Assembly (NCBI GenBank): GCA_025934695.1
Contig: JAICWS010000004.1
Coordinates: forward strand, 1-64,000
DNA length: 64,000 nt
From: Alphaproteobacteria bacterium
GTDB taxonomy: Bacteria; Pseudomonadota; Alphaproteobacteria; Micavibrionales; UBA2020
Direction of reading: 5' to 3'
The stretch's first letter is position 1, and each line of letters begins with the position of its first letter. This document shows, piece by piece, positions 1-10,000 of the stretch. A model generated the notes under the pieces. That model had not been told where the DNA came from and did not search any database. It worked only from the letters and a program-made list of their open reading frames with translations. Made by a program: the position numbers and the translations under genes.

Positions 1-2
1 AC

Positions 3-1214
3 ACGCTGACCGACTCCGGTAACTACAACGTCACCGTCAACACGGCAGCCGGCACCATCAACAAGGCCGATCTGACCGTCACCGCCAATAACGACAGCAA
101 GACCTACGATGGTAATGCTTACAGCGGCGGCAATGGCGTCAGCTACGTGGGCTTCGTGAACGGCGAAGGATCTTCGGTCCTCGGCGGTTCCGTCAGCTAC
201 TCGGGCGACAGCCAGGGTGCCACCAATGCCGGCACCTACACCATCACGCCGGGTGGCCTGACCTCGGGCAACTATGCCATCAGCTACGCCGACGGCGCGC
301 TCACGGTTAACCCTGCCGCTCTGACGATCACGGCGAGCGACCAGAGCAAGACCTATGGCCAGAGCTTCACGTTCGACGGCACCGAGTTCATCACCTCGGG
401 CCTGGTGAGCGGCGACAGCGTCACCTCGGTCTCGCTCAGCAGCGCCGGCGCATCTCAATATGCGAACGCCGGATCTTATGGGATCGACGCTTCCAACGCC
501 GCGGGTTCGGGCCTCTCGAACTATACGATCAGCTACGTTCCCGGCACCCTGAAGGTCGGAACCGCGGCGCTGACGATCACCGCCAACGACCAACTCAAGG
601 CCTACGGCACGACCTTTACCTTCGATGGCACGGAATATACGGCTAACGGGCTTGTCAATGGCGACCAGATCGGCCCGATCACGATCACCAGCGCGGGATC
701 GCCCGCGTCGGCACAGCCGGGCCACTATGAGATCGTTCCGTCGGCGCCCGGCCAGATCCAGCTCCTCGCCTGCAACGGCGAATGCGGCGGCGGCAGTTTG
801 CTGAGCAACTATAACGTCACCTGGGTCAACGGCACGATGACGATCCCCGCGCCGCTGCTCCAGACCGTCGAGATCGACCCGCTGGGCCGCCCGATCGTCT
901 CGATCGGCGACCAGGTTCTGAACTACTATCCCTCGTTCGAACCGCAGCCGGTGGATACGCCCCTCACCACGAACGTCAGCATATCGGGCGGAGCGACGGG
1001 CGGCACGACGGTCGCCACGGGCACCAGCGCCAATGACCTCGCCAATCTGCAGCCGGCAGCCGGCGGGGACGACAAGGGTTCGTCGGCGCAAGGCTTGTCG
1101 AATATCGAGCCTGCGGCGGGCGGCAACAGCGCGAAGGGCGCTCCCGCAGCGAACGACGATGTTCAGTGCGCGAACGACTTCCTGAGCAACAAATCCTGCC
1201 AGCAGAACCAGTAA
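3..1214 (+). CDS. MBG-repeat surface exoprotein, C-terminal part (5' end outside window)
   Basis: The reading frame is open from the first full codon at position 3, so this is the 3' end of a larger gene; the ATG at 147 is an internal methionine. The visible protein is a chain of about three repeats of roughly 80 residues. Each starts with a motif like LTITAxDQSKTYG, continues with FDGTEF and ends near SNYxISYxxGTLxV. This is the pattern of MBG/YDG-type beta-rich repeats found in large secreted adhesins, often two-partner-secreted filamentous-haemagglutinin-like proteins. After the repeats comes a Gly/Ala/Asp-rich, probably disordered tail of about 110 residues ending in a short Cys-containing segment. 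No cell-wall anchor or autotransporter barrel is present. A strong terminator follows. Family assignment is good; the secretion route cannot be judged without the N-terminus. Confidence 0.85.
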   Translation, partial: TLTDSGNYNVTVNTAAGTINKADLTVTANNDSKTYDGNAYSGGNGVSYVGFVNGEGSSVLGGSVSYSGDSQGATNAGTYTITPGGLTSGNYAISYADGALTVNPAALTITASDQSKTYGQSFTFDGTEFITSGLVSGDSVTSVSLSSAGASQYANAGSYGIDASNAAGSGLSNYTISYVPGTLKVGTAALTITANDQLKAYGTTFTFDGTEYTANGLVNGDQIGPITITSAGSPASAQPGHYEIVPSAPGQIQLLACNGECGGGSLLSNYNVTWVNGTMTIPAPLLQTVEIDPLGRPIVSIGDQVLNYYPSFEPQPVDTPLTTNVSISGGATGGTTVATGTSANDLANLQPAAGGDDKGSSAQGLSNIEPAAGGNSAKGAPAANDDVQCANDFLSNKSCQQNQ

Positions 1215-1234
1215 CTGCCCGGCAGACATAAAAC

Positions 1235-1277
1235 AAAAATTCGGCCATCGGATAACCTCCGGTGGCCGAATTTTTTA
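1235..1277 (+). terminator. Rho-independent terminator after MBG exoprotein
   Basis: A perfect 13-bp stem (arm 1235-1247, arm 1263-1275) centred on TCGGCCA/TGGCCGA is flanked by A and T tracts. It lies 20 bases after the stop codon of the exoprotein. Confidence 0.9.
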
Positions 1278-1333
1278 TAATCGGGCTGGAAACAACTTAA
1301 AGATTATTAACAAAAACCGTTTATTATAAAGAC

Positions 1334-2782
1334 ATGGCCTCCGATGCTCCGACCATTTTCGTCCAGATAGCGAGTTACCGCGACCCCGAATGCCAGTGGA
1401 CCGTGAAGGACCTGTTCGAGAAGGCGGAGCGGCCCGATAGTATCACCGTCGGCATCTGCTGGCAGCGCGACCCCGAGCTGGACAAGGACTGTTTCCTTAT
1501 TCCCTCGCCGCGCCCCGACCAGACGAAGGCCGTTTATTTCCTGCCGCAGGAAGCCGCCGGCGTCTGCTGGGCGCGCCATCATACCCAGACGCTGTTCGGA
1601 GACCAGGATTACGTCCTGATGATCGACAGCCATATGCGGTTCATCCCGGGCTGGGACCGGGAGCTGATTGCCGAATTGGCCCGCTGTCCGTCGCCGAAAT
1701 CTTTTTTGTCCACCTATCCGCCTGGATATAAGCCGCCCAACAACCTTGAGCCCAATCCCAAGCCCATCGTGATGCGCGCGCAGCCCTTCAACAGCGACGG
1801 CGACATCCGTTTCGAAGGCGAGGTGCTGCCCCGCACGCCGGAGCATCCGTTGCGCGGCGCCTTCCTGGCTGCGGGCCTGCTGTTCGCGCCGGGCAGGTTC
1901 GTGCGCGAGGTGCCCTATGATCCCTATATTTATTTCAACCAGGAGGAAATCACCCTGGCGGCGCGGGCGTTCACGCATGGCTGGGACGTTTACGCCCCGA
2001 CCAAGGCTTTCATTTACCACTATTATAATGAACCCAAGAAGGGCGAGGTACGCGCCCTGCACTGGCAGGATCGCAAGGACTGGGCCCAGTTCCAGTCCTT
2101 AAGCCGCGAGCGTTTCGAATACCTGCTGGCCGGAAAACCGCCCGGTAATCCGAATGCGCTGGCGGACATCGGGCTTTACGGCCTCGGGACGGAGCGGAGC
2201 CTGAAGGACTTCGAGGAATTCAGCGGCATCGATTTTCGCCATAAAATCTCCTCCGAGCGGGCGCGGAAGTCGGGATTTATCCCCGATCTCGACCGCTACC
2301 GGGCGCCCATCCTGTCTGCCCCGGATTTTTCGCCGCCGACGCGCATACTGCGGGTGAACGACCTGCTGCCCGCTACCGCGCTGAAGGATTTGTACGGCGC
2401 GACGCGCAGCACGGCGGCCTTCGCGGGGCAGCCCTGCCTTCTCTGCGTATTGCCGGCGTCCTTCGACACCTATGTCGAGCATTTCATGGAGAGGTTTCAC
2501 GCGCAGGAGCAAAGGCCCGGCGTCCGCATCGCCTTCATCGCGCCGGTGGGAGAGCATGACGGCGCCGATTACGCCGCGCGCAACGGGATCGCGGACGACA
2601 TGCTGATCGACGCGCAGCGGCAGATCGGGCGGCTCTTCGGCTATGGCGACCGGTTGCACGACACGCCGATGACGATCGCGCTCGACGCGGCGCAGGTCAT
2701 CCGCGGCGTCTACGACAACCGCAATTCGGCCAATCATATCGCCGATCTGTGGCGGGCGGCGGCGATGTTGCAGAACCTTTAG
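1334..2782 (+). CDS. Skp1-GlcNAc-transferase-like glycosyltransferase with C-terminal redoxin-like domain
   Basis: Residues 1 to about 330 match the family of Skp1 hydroxyproline GlcNAc transferase (GT60-type, Pfam Glyco_transf GlcNAc). Visible motifs are the N-terminal IASYRDPEC, GVCWAR, the DxD-like nucleotide-sugar/metal motif DSH at residues 98-100 (MIDSHMRF), and YFNQEEITLAARAFTHGWD before an HYY. Residues from about 340 to 482 form an extra domain that resembles a thioredoxin/peroxiredoxin fold and contains a CLLC pair. There is no signal peptide, so it should act in the cytoplasm. The start has no clear ribosome-binding site, and a TATTAT/TATAAA box lies directly upstream, so the mRNA may be nearly leaderless. 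A paralog and a prolyl hydroxylase lie immediately downstream on the opposite strand. The acceptor substrate is unknown. Confidence 0.8.
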   Translation: MASDAPTIFVQIASYRDPECQWTVKDLFEKAERPDSITVGICWQRDPELDKDCFLIPSPRPDQTKAVYFLPQEAAGVCWARHHTQTLFGDQDYVLMIDSHMRFIPGWDRELIAELARCPSPKSFLSTYPPGYKPPNNLEPNPKPIVMRAQPFNSDGDIRFEGEVLPRTPEHPLRGAFLAAGLLFAPGRFVREVPYDPYIYFNQEEITLAARAFTHGWDVYAPTKAFIYHYYNEPKKGEVRALHWQDRKDWAQFQSLSRERFEYLLAGKPPGNPNALADIGLYGLGTERSLKDFEEFSGIDFRHKISSERARKSGFIPDLDRYRAPILSAPDFSPPTRILRVNDLLPATALKDLYGATRSTAAFAGQPCLLCVLPASFDTYVEHFMERFHAQEQRPGVRIAFIAPVGEHDGADYAARNGIADDMLIDAQRQIGRLFGYGDRLHDTPMTIALDAAQVIRGVYDNRNSANHIADLWRAAAMLQNL

Positions 2783-3789
2783 GCAGGCGCCCTGACGTCG
2801 TCGATGCCTTCGATAAAAATCGGGCCGGTCATATACTGGTCGAGCCCCTCAATGAAATGGCAGCGCAGGGCCCGCTCGCTGGCCTTGCGCGCCTTGAAGT
2901 CAAGGCCGCAGAACTCCTCGAACGACTGGAACGTACGCCGGCTTCCGAAGCCGTGCTTGTGGATATCCCTCAGCACCTCGGGATCCGACGACAGTTGATA
3001 GCCTGTCAGATGGTCCGCGCGCGCTTTTCCCAGCCTCAGGTATTTTTCCCAGTCGCGCCGGTCGTCCCAGTGCATGGCGCGCTTATGCGGCGTCGCCGTC
3101 GTGTTGTAATAGTGGAAAAGGTAATGGCGGGGCGGATGGAACACGTCATAGCCGTGCGTCCACAGCCGCGCGGAGAGGATGACTTCCTCCTGGCCGAAAT
3201 ACAGATAAGGGTCGTTGGGTGCCTCGCGCACGGCCTCGCCGCGGGTAAAAATGAAACCGCCCGCGATAAAGGCGCCGCGCAGGGGACGCTCCGGGACGCG
3301 TGACAGGTAAACGCTGCGAAAGCGCACTTCGCCGTTTTCGTTGAAAGGATGGGCCCGCATCACGGTAGGCGCGGCGCCGATATCGAGATTGTGGGGCGGC
3401 GTATAGCCGGCAGGATATCCCGCCAGCACCGGCTTTTCCGCCGGGCAGGCTTTCAGCTCATTGATAATGAGCTCGTCCCAGCCGGGAATGAAGCGCGAAT
3501 GGCTGTCGATGTACAGCACATAATCTTCGCCGCGGTAATTCTGCTGAGTCATGTTGCGCGCCCAGCAGACGCCGTGCGCGTCATTGACGTGAAAATCCTG
3601 GATCGTGACGTTGCGGTGAAGCCCGCCGCGCGGCAGCATATCCGCGTCGAGTTCCGGCACGCTCTGCCAGCAGACGGTCGGAAAAATGCGCTCGGGATGC
3701 CGGGCCTTCGCGAAGATATCGATGAGGGTCGGCAGGCATTCAGGATCGCGGTAGGCGGGGACGATCACGAAGATCGAGGGCTGCGGCAT
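2779..3789 (-). CDS. Skp1-GlcNAc-transferase-like glycosyltransferase
   Basis: A 336-residue cytoplasmic protein (no signal peptide) paralogous to the GT domain of the facing gene. It has PAYRDPECLPT at the N-terminus, GVCWARNMTQ, DSH at residues 95-97 (YIDSHSRF), GAFIAGGF and YFGQEEVILSARLWTHGYD followed by FHYYN. These are the signature blocks of GT60-type transferases that add GlcNAc to hydroxyproline of Skp1 in protists. It lacks the redoxin-like tail of its neighbour. Its 3' end overlaps the end of the facing GT gene by 4 bp, and it starts 6 bp after the prolyl-hydroxylase gene, so those two are very probably co-transcribed. Donor and acceptor specificity are inferred from the family only. 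Confidence 0.83.
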   Translation of the reverse strand: MPQPSIFVIVPAYRDPECLPTLIDIFAKARHPERIFPTVCWQSVPELDADMLPRGGLHRNVTIQDFHVNDAHGVCWARNMTQQNYRGEDYVLYIDSHSRFIPGWDELIINELKACPAEKPVLAGYPAGYTPPHNLDIGAAPTVMRAHPFNENGEVRFRSVYLSRVPERPLRGAFIAGGFIFTRGEAVREAPNDPYLYFGQEEVILSARLWTHGYDVFHPPRHYLFHYYNTTATPHKRAMHWDDRRDWEKYLRLGKARADHLTGYQLSSDPEVLRDIHKHGFGSRRTFQSFEEFCGLDFKARKASERALRCHFIEGLDQYMTGPIFIEGIDDVRAPA

Positions 3790-3795
3790 GGGGCG

Positions 3796-4656
3796 TCAAT
3801 CTTCGTAGAACATCGGGCCGGTGCCGCGGTCGCGGAACCATTTGGTGATGATAATCTTGTGGCCGGATTCGACTGGCATGCCGCTGTGCAGCGTATCATG
3901 GTTCGGCGAGCCGTCGGCCAGAAGGTTGTTCCAGATCACGGCGCTGCCCTTTTTCGGCTGGAAAATCTTGTTGATTGCGAAGAATTTCGTTCCGCCACCC
4001 TTCATGCCATCGTTCAGGTAGACCATGAAGGTCCAGGTGCGCTGGCCGCGCGATCCGGCGAAGGTCGCATATTCCCCGGTGCCGGGCTGGAAATAATCCG
4101 TATGCTGCTTGAATTCCTGGCCGACTTCATAGCGCTGGGCCTGGATGCCTTCGGAATAGGGCAGGCGGATCCCCAGCGTGCGGGCGATCTTTTCATCGAT
4201 CTTGGCCACATAGGGGTCGTTCAGCAGCGCGAGGTCGCTGGTGGAAGAGGTGCGGTAGCCCTTGTCGCGGTCGCCGGTCGTCACTGTCGACGGCCGCAGG
4301 TGTTTTGCGGAAATGTCGATGAGCCGGTCGCATTCCTCGTCGCTCAGGAAACCGTCGAGGAGGTAAAGCTGCAGCTTGTCCGAAACCATCTGGAGCACGT
4401 TCAGCCCGGAATCCCTGCGCGCGAGGCGCGGATTAGCCCAGGCGGCGTAATTGATGTCCGGCCCGTCATTGGCGTGCGCCGTGCCCTTCAAAAGGGCGGA
4501 GCCCGCCGGAAACAGCGTGCCCATATGCTCCTTGATGGAGTCGACCCCGAACCCGTTCTTCAACAGGATGCCCAGGAGCTGCTCCGGGTCGCATTTGCGA
4601 TCCAGATTCTCCTGCAGCCATGTGGGCCAAGTGCCATCCAGCTTCTTTTTGCTCAC
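3796..4656 (-). CDS. Prolyl-4-hydroxylase-like 2OG-Fe(II) dioxygenase
   Basis: The C-terminal half is a P4H-type double-stranded beta-helix. With the GTG start used here the iron ligands are H185 and D187 (QHTDYF) and H257 (TLHSG), and K267 (GHKIII) would bind 2-oxoglutarate. YEVGQEF, TFMVYLND and GGGTKF are typical P4H blocks. The N-terminal 100 residues are of unknown nature. A longer frame from a TTG at 4710 has no ribosome-binding site, and that TTG falls in a possible -35 element; the GTG at 4656 is preceded by AAAGG at about 10 bases, so I prefer it. The gene is directly upstream of a GlcNAc-transferase-like gene, the pairing known from Skp1 modification in Dictyostelium. It probably hydroxylates proline in a cytoplasmic protein; the target is unknown. 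Confidence 0.85.
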   Translation of the reverse strand: MSKKKLDGTWPTWLQENLDRKCDPEQLLGILLKNGFGVDSIKEHMGTLFPAGSALLKGTAHANDGPDINYAAWANPRLARRDSGLNVLQMVSDKLQLYLLDGFLSDEECDRLIDISAKHLRPSTVTTGDRDKGYRTSSTSDLALLNDPYVAKIDEKIARTLGIRLPYSEGIQAQRYEVGQEFKQHTDYFQPGTGEYATFAGSRGQRTWTFMVYLNDGMKGGGTKFFAINKIFQPKKGSAVIWNNLLADGSPNHDTLHSGMPVESGHKIIITKWFRDRGTGPMFYED

Positions 4657-4787
4657 GATCAAGGAACCTTTCGTATCCAAATAGTATTGTAAGCCCCGGG
4701 GAGGAGACAATAAGTTAACGATGTGCCTGTTTTTTTGAATAAGTGTCTAAAAACAAAGTATAATTTAAGTGCTCACCGAGTTTAAGG

Positions 4788-4816
4788 TTGACATAATGTA
4801 ACAGGGTTGTTACAGT
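4788..4816 (+). promoter_or_regulatory. Promoter of cpaF-like gene with operator in the spacer
   Basis: A perfect -35 TTGACA (4788-4793) is followed by a 17-base spacer and TACAGT (4811-4816). The spacer and start of the -10 box contain a perfect inverted repeat TGTAACA-N4-TGTTACA (4797-4814). A dimeric regulator bound there would block or remodel polymerase. The promoter faces the CpaF-type gene 115 bases downstream. Confidence 0.6.
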
Positions 4817-4930
4817 CTTTTCCACTATATGAAAACCGACTGATTTTGATACCCGCGACTCAGGCACTGGTGCTATTGCTGAACTCCCACCTTTAAGACG
4901 GCCATAGCCAAACGGAACAAGGATACCGCC

Positions 4931-6454
4931 ATGACTCCTCCTGACAATCAGGTGAAGCGCAAGGATACTGCCGGCACCACCGGCACGGTCATCGGTTTTG
5001 GCCGCCGCAGCAATACGCCGCATAAGCCCCATCTTGTCACGCCCAGGCCCACGGCAGCGCCGGAAGCGCCCAGGCAAACCGACGCGCCCCGCGCGACGCA
5101 AGCGCCTGTCGCCGCGCCTGAGCCGTCCCGTGCGCCCCTGTCTGCGGTGCCGGAGCCGACGATGGAACCGATGTCGCCCCACGTCGCGAATGCCATCGAG
5201 TTTTTCCGCAAAACCGTCAAGCAAATGGTCGATGCCCGCAGCCTATCGCGGATGAAGCGAGAAGAAGCCGCCACCGAAATCCAGATGACGATCGACGAGA
5301 TTTCGCTGCACCACCAGGCGGAATACAATCTGACACCGCCCGAACTCAAGCAGCTGGGCCGGATCATCGCCGATGAAATGCTGGGGCTGGGGCCTCTCGA
5401 GCCGCTGCTTGCCCGCGACGATATCTCGGAAATCATGGTGAACGGTCCGGACACGGTTTACATCGAGATCAACGGCTGCGTCGACAAGTCGGCGGTCACG
5501 TTCCGCGACAACGAGCAGCTTGTGCAGGTGTGCCAGCGCATCGCGACGTCGATCGGTCGCCGGGTGGATGAATCTTCGCCCATCTGCGACGCGCGCCTGG
5601 CCGACGGTTCCCGCGTCAACATCATCCTGCCGCCCCTGTCGCTGGATGGCGCGACGCTCACCATCCGCAAATTCAAGCGCGACAAGCTGACGCTGGAAAA
5701 GCTGATCGCCTACGGCTCCATCAACGAGCTGGGCTCGGAACTCATCAAGATCATCGCCGCCTGCCGCGTGAATACGCTGGTTTCCGGCGGCACGGGCTCG
5801 GGCAAGACCACGATGCTCAACTGCCTCACGCGCTATATCCATTCGCGCGAGCGTATCGTTACCTGCGAAGACTCGGCCGAACTCCAGCTTCAGCAGCCGC
5901 ATGTCGTGCGCCTGGAAACGCGCCCCGCCAACCTCGAGGGCATCGGCGAAGTGACCATGCGCGATCTCGTCAAGAACTGCCTGCGCATGCGCCCCGAGCG
6001 CATTATCGTGGGCGAGGTGCGCGGCGGCGAGGCCTTCGACCTGCTGCAGGCGATGAACACCGGCCACGACGGCTCGATGGGCACCGTCCATGCGAATACG
6101 CCCCGCGACGCGCTCGCCCGCCTCGAGAGCATGATCGCCATGAACAGGCTGAATATCCCGAACGAGATGGTGCGCGCGCAGATCGCGTCGTCCATCAACG
6201 TCATCGTGCAAGTGCAGCGCCTGCGCGACGGCTCGCGCAAGGTCATGAGCATCACCGAGCTGACCGGCATGGAAGGCGACGTGATTTCGATGCAGGACCT
6301 GCTCACCTTCGTCATCACCGGCGAGGACGAGCAGGGCCGGATCACCGGCGAGTTCAGGCCCAGCGGGTTCCGTCCGCGCTTCCATGAAAAGCTGCGCGAA
6401 TTCAACCTGGAAGCCAAGTTCGACGCCCTCATGGAATCCTATTGCATGACCTGA
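4931..6454 (+). CDS. cpaF: CpaF/TadA-type secretion ATPase
   Basis: A 507-residue hexameric ATPase of the type II/IV secretion superfamily, which powers Tad/Flp pilus assembly at the inner membrane. The first 80 residues are Pro/Ala-rich and probably disordered. A helical N-terminal domain follows, then the RecA-like domain with Walker [10 protein letters not shown] (about residue 285), an Asp box ([10 protein letters not shown]), Walker B-like [14 protein letters not shown] (about residue 357) and a His box ([14 protein letters not shown]). The full-length family pattern is intact. AAGGA precedes the ATG. None of the usual partners (cpaB, cpaC, cpaE, tadB, tadC, flp pilin) is in the window, so this is either a stand-alone copy or one acting with a distant Tad locus. 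Confidence 0.93.
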   Translation: MTPPDNQVKRKDTAGTTGTVIGFGRRSNTPHKPHLVTPRPTAAPEAPRQTDAPRATQAPVAAPEPSRAPLSAVPEPTMEPMSPHVANAIEFFRKTVKQMVDARSLSRMKREEAATEIQMTIDEISLHHQAEYNLTPPELKQLGRIIADEMLGLGPLEPLLARDDISEIMVNGPDTVYIEINGCVDKSAVTFRDNEQLVQVCQRIATSIGRRVDESSPICDARLADGSRVNIILPPLSLDGATLTIRKFKRDKLTLEKLIAYGSINELGSELIKIIAACRVNTLVSGGTGSGKTTMLNCLTRYIHSRERIVTCEDSAELQLQQPHVVRLETRPANLEGIGEVTMRDLVKNCLRMRPERIIVGEVRGGEAFDLLQAMNTGHDGSMGTVHANTPRDALARLESMIAMNRLNIPNEMVRAQIASSINVIVQVQRLRDGSRKVMSITELTGMEGDVISMQDLLTFVITGEDEQGRITGEFRPSGFRPRFHEKLREFNLEAKFDALMESYCMT

Positions 6455-6488
6455 TATACTTTCCGCCAGCTAAGGCGGGGGGCAGGCC

Positions 6489-6872
6489 ATGACCGAGGAA
6501 GATCCGGTTGTCCGGAAAAGGATTTTCAGGAACAAGATCTATCAGGCGATCCTGGTGCTGGCGGGGCTGCAAAGCCTGTATTTCACCTTTCAAAGCCGCT
6601 CGACGCCGCTGAACGAATGGCCGGCGGATTTGAGCGACCATTCCGCCTATTGCAAGCCGGAAGCCTATAAGGCCTGCCACGAAGGCCAATGGTTCGGCGT
6701 GCTGAAATCACGCGTGCCGCAGACGGGCGTGCTCAAGGACATCTGTCAGGACTGGGCCGACAAGCCGGATGCTGCACACACTCGTATGATAGAAGCCGCC
6801 GACGGCGACACGCTGTACCTGTGCCGGATGAAAGACCCAGCCAAGATCGATGCCGCAAAAATGCCCCGATGA
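6489..6872 (+). CDS. Small membrane-anchored protein of unknown function
   Basis: A 127-residue protein with a basic N-terminus, one membrane segment at about residues 18-36, and a hydrophilic C-terminal domain carrying four cysteines (YCKPEAYKAC, DICQDW, YLCRMK). By the positive-inside rule the domain would face the periplasm, where the cysteines could form two disulfides. It starts 34 bases after cpaF behind a G-rich ribosome-binding site and may be co-transcribed with it. I do not recognise the family. Confidence 0.65.
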   Translation: MTEEDPVVRKRIFRNKIYQAILVLAGLQSLYFTFQSRSTPLNEWPADLSDHSAYCKPEAYKACHEGQWFGVLKSRVPQTGVLKDICQDWADKPDAAHTRMIEAADGDTLYLCRMKDPAKIDAAKMPR

Positions 6873-6913
6873 GAGGGGCGTTAACAATTCCATAAAGATT
6901 CTACAATGGCGGT

Positions 6914-6943
6914 CTTCGTTAGCCTCTTCTTAACGAAGTTTTC
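6914..6943 (+). terminator. Putative terminator after the small membrane protein
   Basis: An 8-bp perfect stem CTTCGTTA (6914-6921) / TAACGAAG (6931-6938) is followed by TTTTCCT. It lies 41 bases after the stop codon. The rest of 6873-7095 is AT-rich leader without a clear sigma-70 promoter that I can defend. Confidence 0.55.
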
Positions 6944-7095
6944 CTAAAATTAATAGATATCGTGGAAAATCGCCCGTATCAAAAATTGCACATATTTTTA
7001 GCGGCGCTGTTAAGCTGATATGGGCATTTTTTAGAGCTTCGCCGCCACCAAAAATATAAGCCACGCGGCCGGAATTTTTCTCGGGGGAGAATATC

Positions 7096-10000
7096 ATGTC
7101 AGGGTTAACCACCATCGAAGGCTCAGCCGGGAATGACACTCTTGTCGGTCCTGGAAATGACGTCCTCCTGGGCCTGGGCTTTGACATTTCACTGGTAGGC
7201 GGCGGCGGCACCGACGTGCTTAATCCCGGCCAGGCCGGCGATACCCTGATTGGCGGTTCCGGCAACAACACCTTTGTCATGTATGGCGACGCCATTGAAG
7301 AAGGGCCGAATAGCGGCGGCCAGAATATTCTGACCTTCATTTCCTATAACATGGGCGTCGATGATTACGATGGCGACGGACTGCCTGATGCTGCCAATAT
7401 TCAGGGCATCAAGCTTGTGACAACCCATTATTGGGATGACCAATTGTTTGGGGCTTTTACCGGTCACTTTGCTGTCGCGACAGGCGCAACACTCACCGGC
7501 AATGCTTTGGATAATACCCTTGAGGGAGACGATGTCGGGGGCAATACGCTGATAGGCGGCACCGGCAACGATACTTATGTTGAGTACAGCCTGCCAAACG
7601 GCACGCTGTGGAATCCGATTGTCGAGAAGGCTAATGAAGGCAGCGACACGGTCACGTACACGCCGACTGTCGCCGGCCAGAAATTCGATCTTAACCTCGT
7701 GGCCAATGTCGAAAACCTGACTTTTGGCGGCACGCTCGCCATCACCGGCTACGGCACAACCGGCGACAATACGCTGACGGGCAACAAAGGCATCGATACG
7801 CTCATCGGCGGCGGCGGCAACGATACTTATATCCTGAATAACGCATCGACCGTCGTTGATGAGACGACCAGCATATCTCTCAATGGAACACCTATTGGTT
7901 CAGGCGGCATCGACACAGTCCAATGTGCGTTCAGCTACAGCATTGCGGCCAAGCCGTTCCTCGAAAATATCACGCTGACCGGAACCGCCAATGCAACAGC
8001 GACCGGCAACGGCGGGGTGAATACGCTGGTCGGTAACGATGGCAATAACATTCTCGATGGTGGCTTGAACACCGGGGGTAACGCCGGGCTGGCCGACACG
8101 TTTTTTGGCAGCCTTGGCAACGATACCTATATCGTGCATCAGTCGACGGACACCATTGTCGCAGACGCGAATACGGCACATTCTGCCGACAGCGGTACGG
8201 ACCTGATCCTGTCCAGCGTGAGCTACGATATGTCGAGTTACGCGCATGGCGCCGAAAACCTGACGCTGACGGGGACAGCATGGATTAACGCTATCGGCAA
8301 CGCACTCATCGATACAATTACCGGAAATACCGGTAATAACATCATTGATGGTACGCAAACTGATGGCGGCTATCTGAAAGGCGGCAGCGGCAACGATACG
8401 CTGTACGCGAGCCTGATTGGCGGCGATCAGACGCTCGACGGGGGCACCGGTGCGGACGTCATGGTGACGGGCGTGGGACATCAGATATACGTCGTCGATA
8501 ATGCGGGTGACACGATTGTACAGGGAGCCACAGTCGGTGGGCTGCATGGGATCGATTCCTATGTGACATTCGATATGAATGTTCAGGCCGCCGGGACCGG
8601 CGAACGGGAACTCACCCTCGAAGGCGTTAAGACGATCAATGGGTTCGGCAATGACTGGGGCGATTCCCTTGTCGGCAATTCTGTCGCCAATATCATTGTC
8701 GGCGGCGCGGGAAATGACACCATCGTTGGCGGCGGAGGCACCGACCATCTGTCCGGCGGTGCTGGCGACGACACGATCACTGGCGGTCTCGCCAACGACG
8801 TGATGGATGGCGGCGCCGGGAACGACACACTGACGAGCGGGGGTGCCAAGGATACCATCACCGGAGATGCCGGCGACGACCTCATCATCGGAAACGCGTC
8901 CATTGGATCGACCATGAATGGCGGCGATGGAAACGATACCTATGAAGTCCACGTGGCGTCCGACTCAATCATCGATAGCAGCGGCACCGACGTGGTAAAC
9001 GCATATGTGAGCTTTACGCTGCCAGGCTCGATCGAAAACCTGAACCTCCTCGGCGGGGCTGTCGGGGTCGGCAATGATGGCGCCAATATTATTACGGCGG
9101 GCGGCAATGCGAGGATACTGGAAGGGCTTGGCGGCAATGATACGATCACAAGCGGCGGCGGCAACGATACGCTGGATGGGGGCGTCGGCAACGACGTGCT
9201 GAACGGCGGCGTCGGCGACGATGTTTTCATCGTCGACAGTTCGGCGGATACGGTGGCTGGCAACGGCGGGACGGATACGATCATGTCCAGCGTCGATTGG
9301 GATATGAGCGTCAGCACCGGGGGCACCGATGTGAAGAACCTGACGCTGACGGGAACCGTCGCAACTCACGCCGTCGGCAACGCGCTCGATAATATAATTA
9401 CTGACAATGGCGTGCTGGACACGCTCGCCGGCGGGGCGGGCAACGACACCTACGTGGTCAGCAACTCGGCCGATGTTATTAACGAAGCGGCGGGCGAAGG
9501 AACCGACCTCGTCATGTCCAGCGTCAGTTTTACATTGGCGGCAGGCACCGTCTCGGAAGTCGAAAACATCACGCTGACAGGCCATAACAATCTGACCGCC
9601 ATTGGAAACGAGTTGAATAACACGCTGACCGCCAACCAGGGCGTGGATATCCTGACCGGCGGTGACGGCAACGACACTTATGTCATCTTGCCGCCGAGTA
9701 CAGTTCTGAGCGTCCAGAACACCGTCATCTCGTTCGATACGAGCGGCATTGATACCGTCAAGGTCGGCGCCGACTATAGCATTGCAGACCGTCCCGATCT
9801 TGAAAACGTCTGGCTGACCGGTACCGGCGATTTCGACGCGACGGGCAACGCGAATGTCAACGTCCTGACCGGCAACAGCGGAATTAACATCCTCGACGCC
9901 GTATCGAACGGTGGAGGGACGGGAGACACCTATGTCGGCAGCGCCGGCAACGACACCTACATGATCCACCAGTCGAATGATACGGTTATTCAGGACCTGG

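Noticed and set aside
147..1214. ATG at 147 as true start of the exoprotein gene
   Set aside because: The frame is open to position 3 and the upstream codons continue the same repeat pattern.
4715..5224. 169-codon minus-strand frame over the cpaF 5' end
   Set aside because: Arg/Gly-rich shadow without a start signal; it overlaps the clear cpaF promoter and N-terminus.
5243..6385. 380-codon open frame antisense to cpaF
   Set aside because: Shadow of a highly conserved ATPase gene.
7900..8952. Long minus-strand open frames inside the RTX gene (also 8965-10200)
   Set aside because: Mirror images of the repetitive, GC-rich coding strand; the plus-strand RTX repeats are unmistakable.
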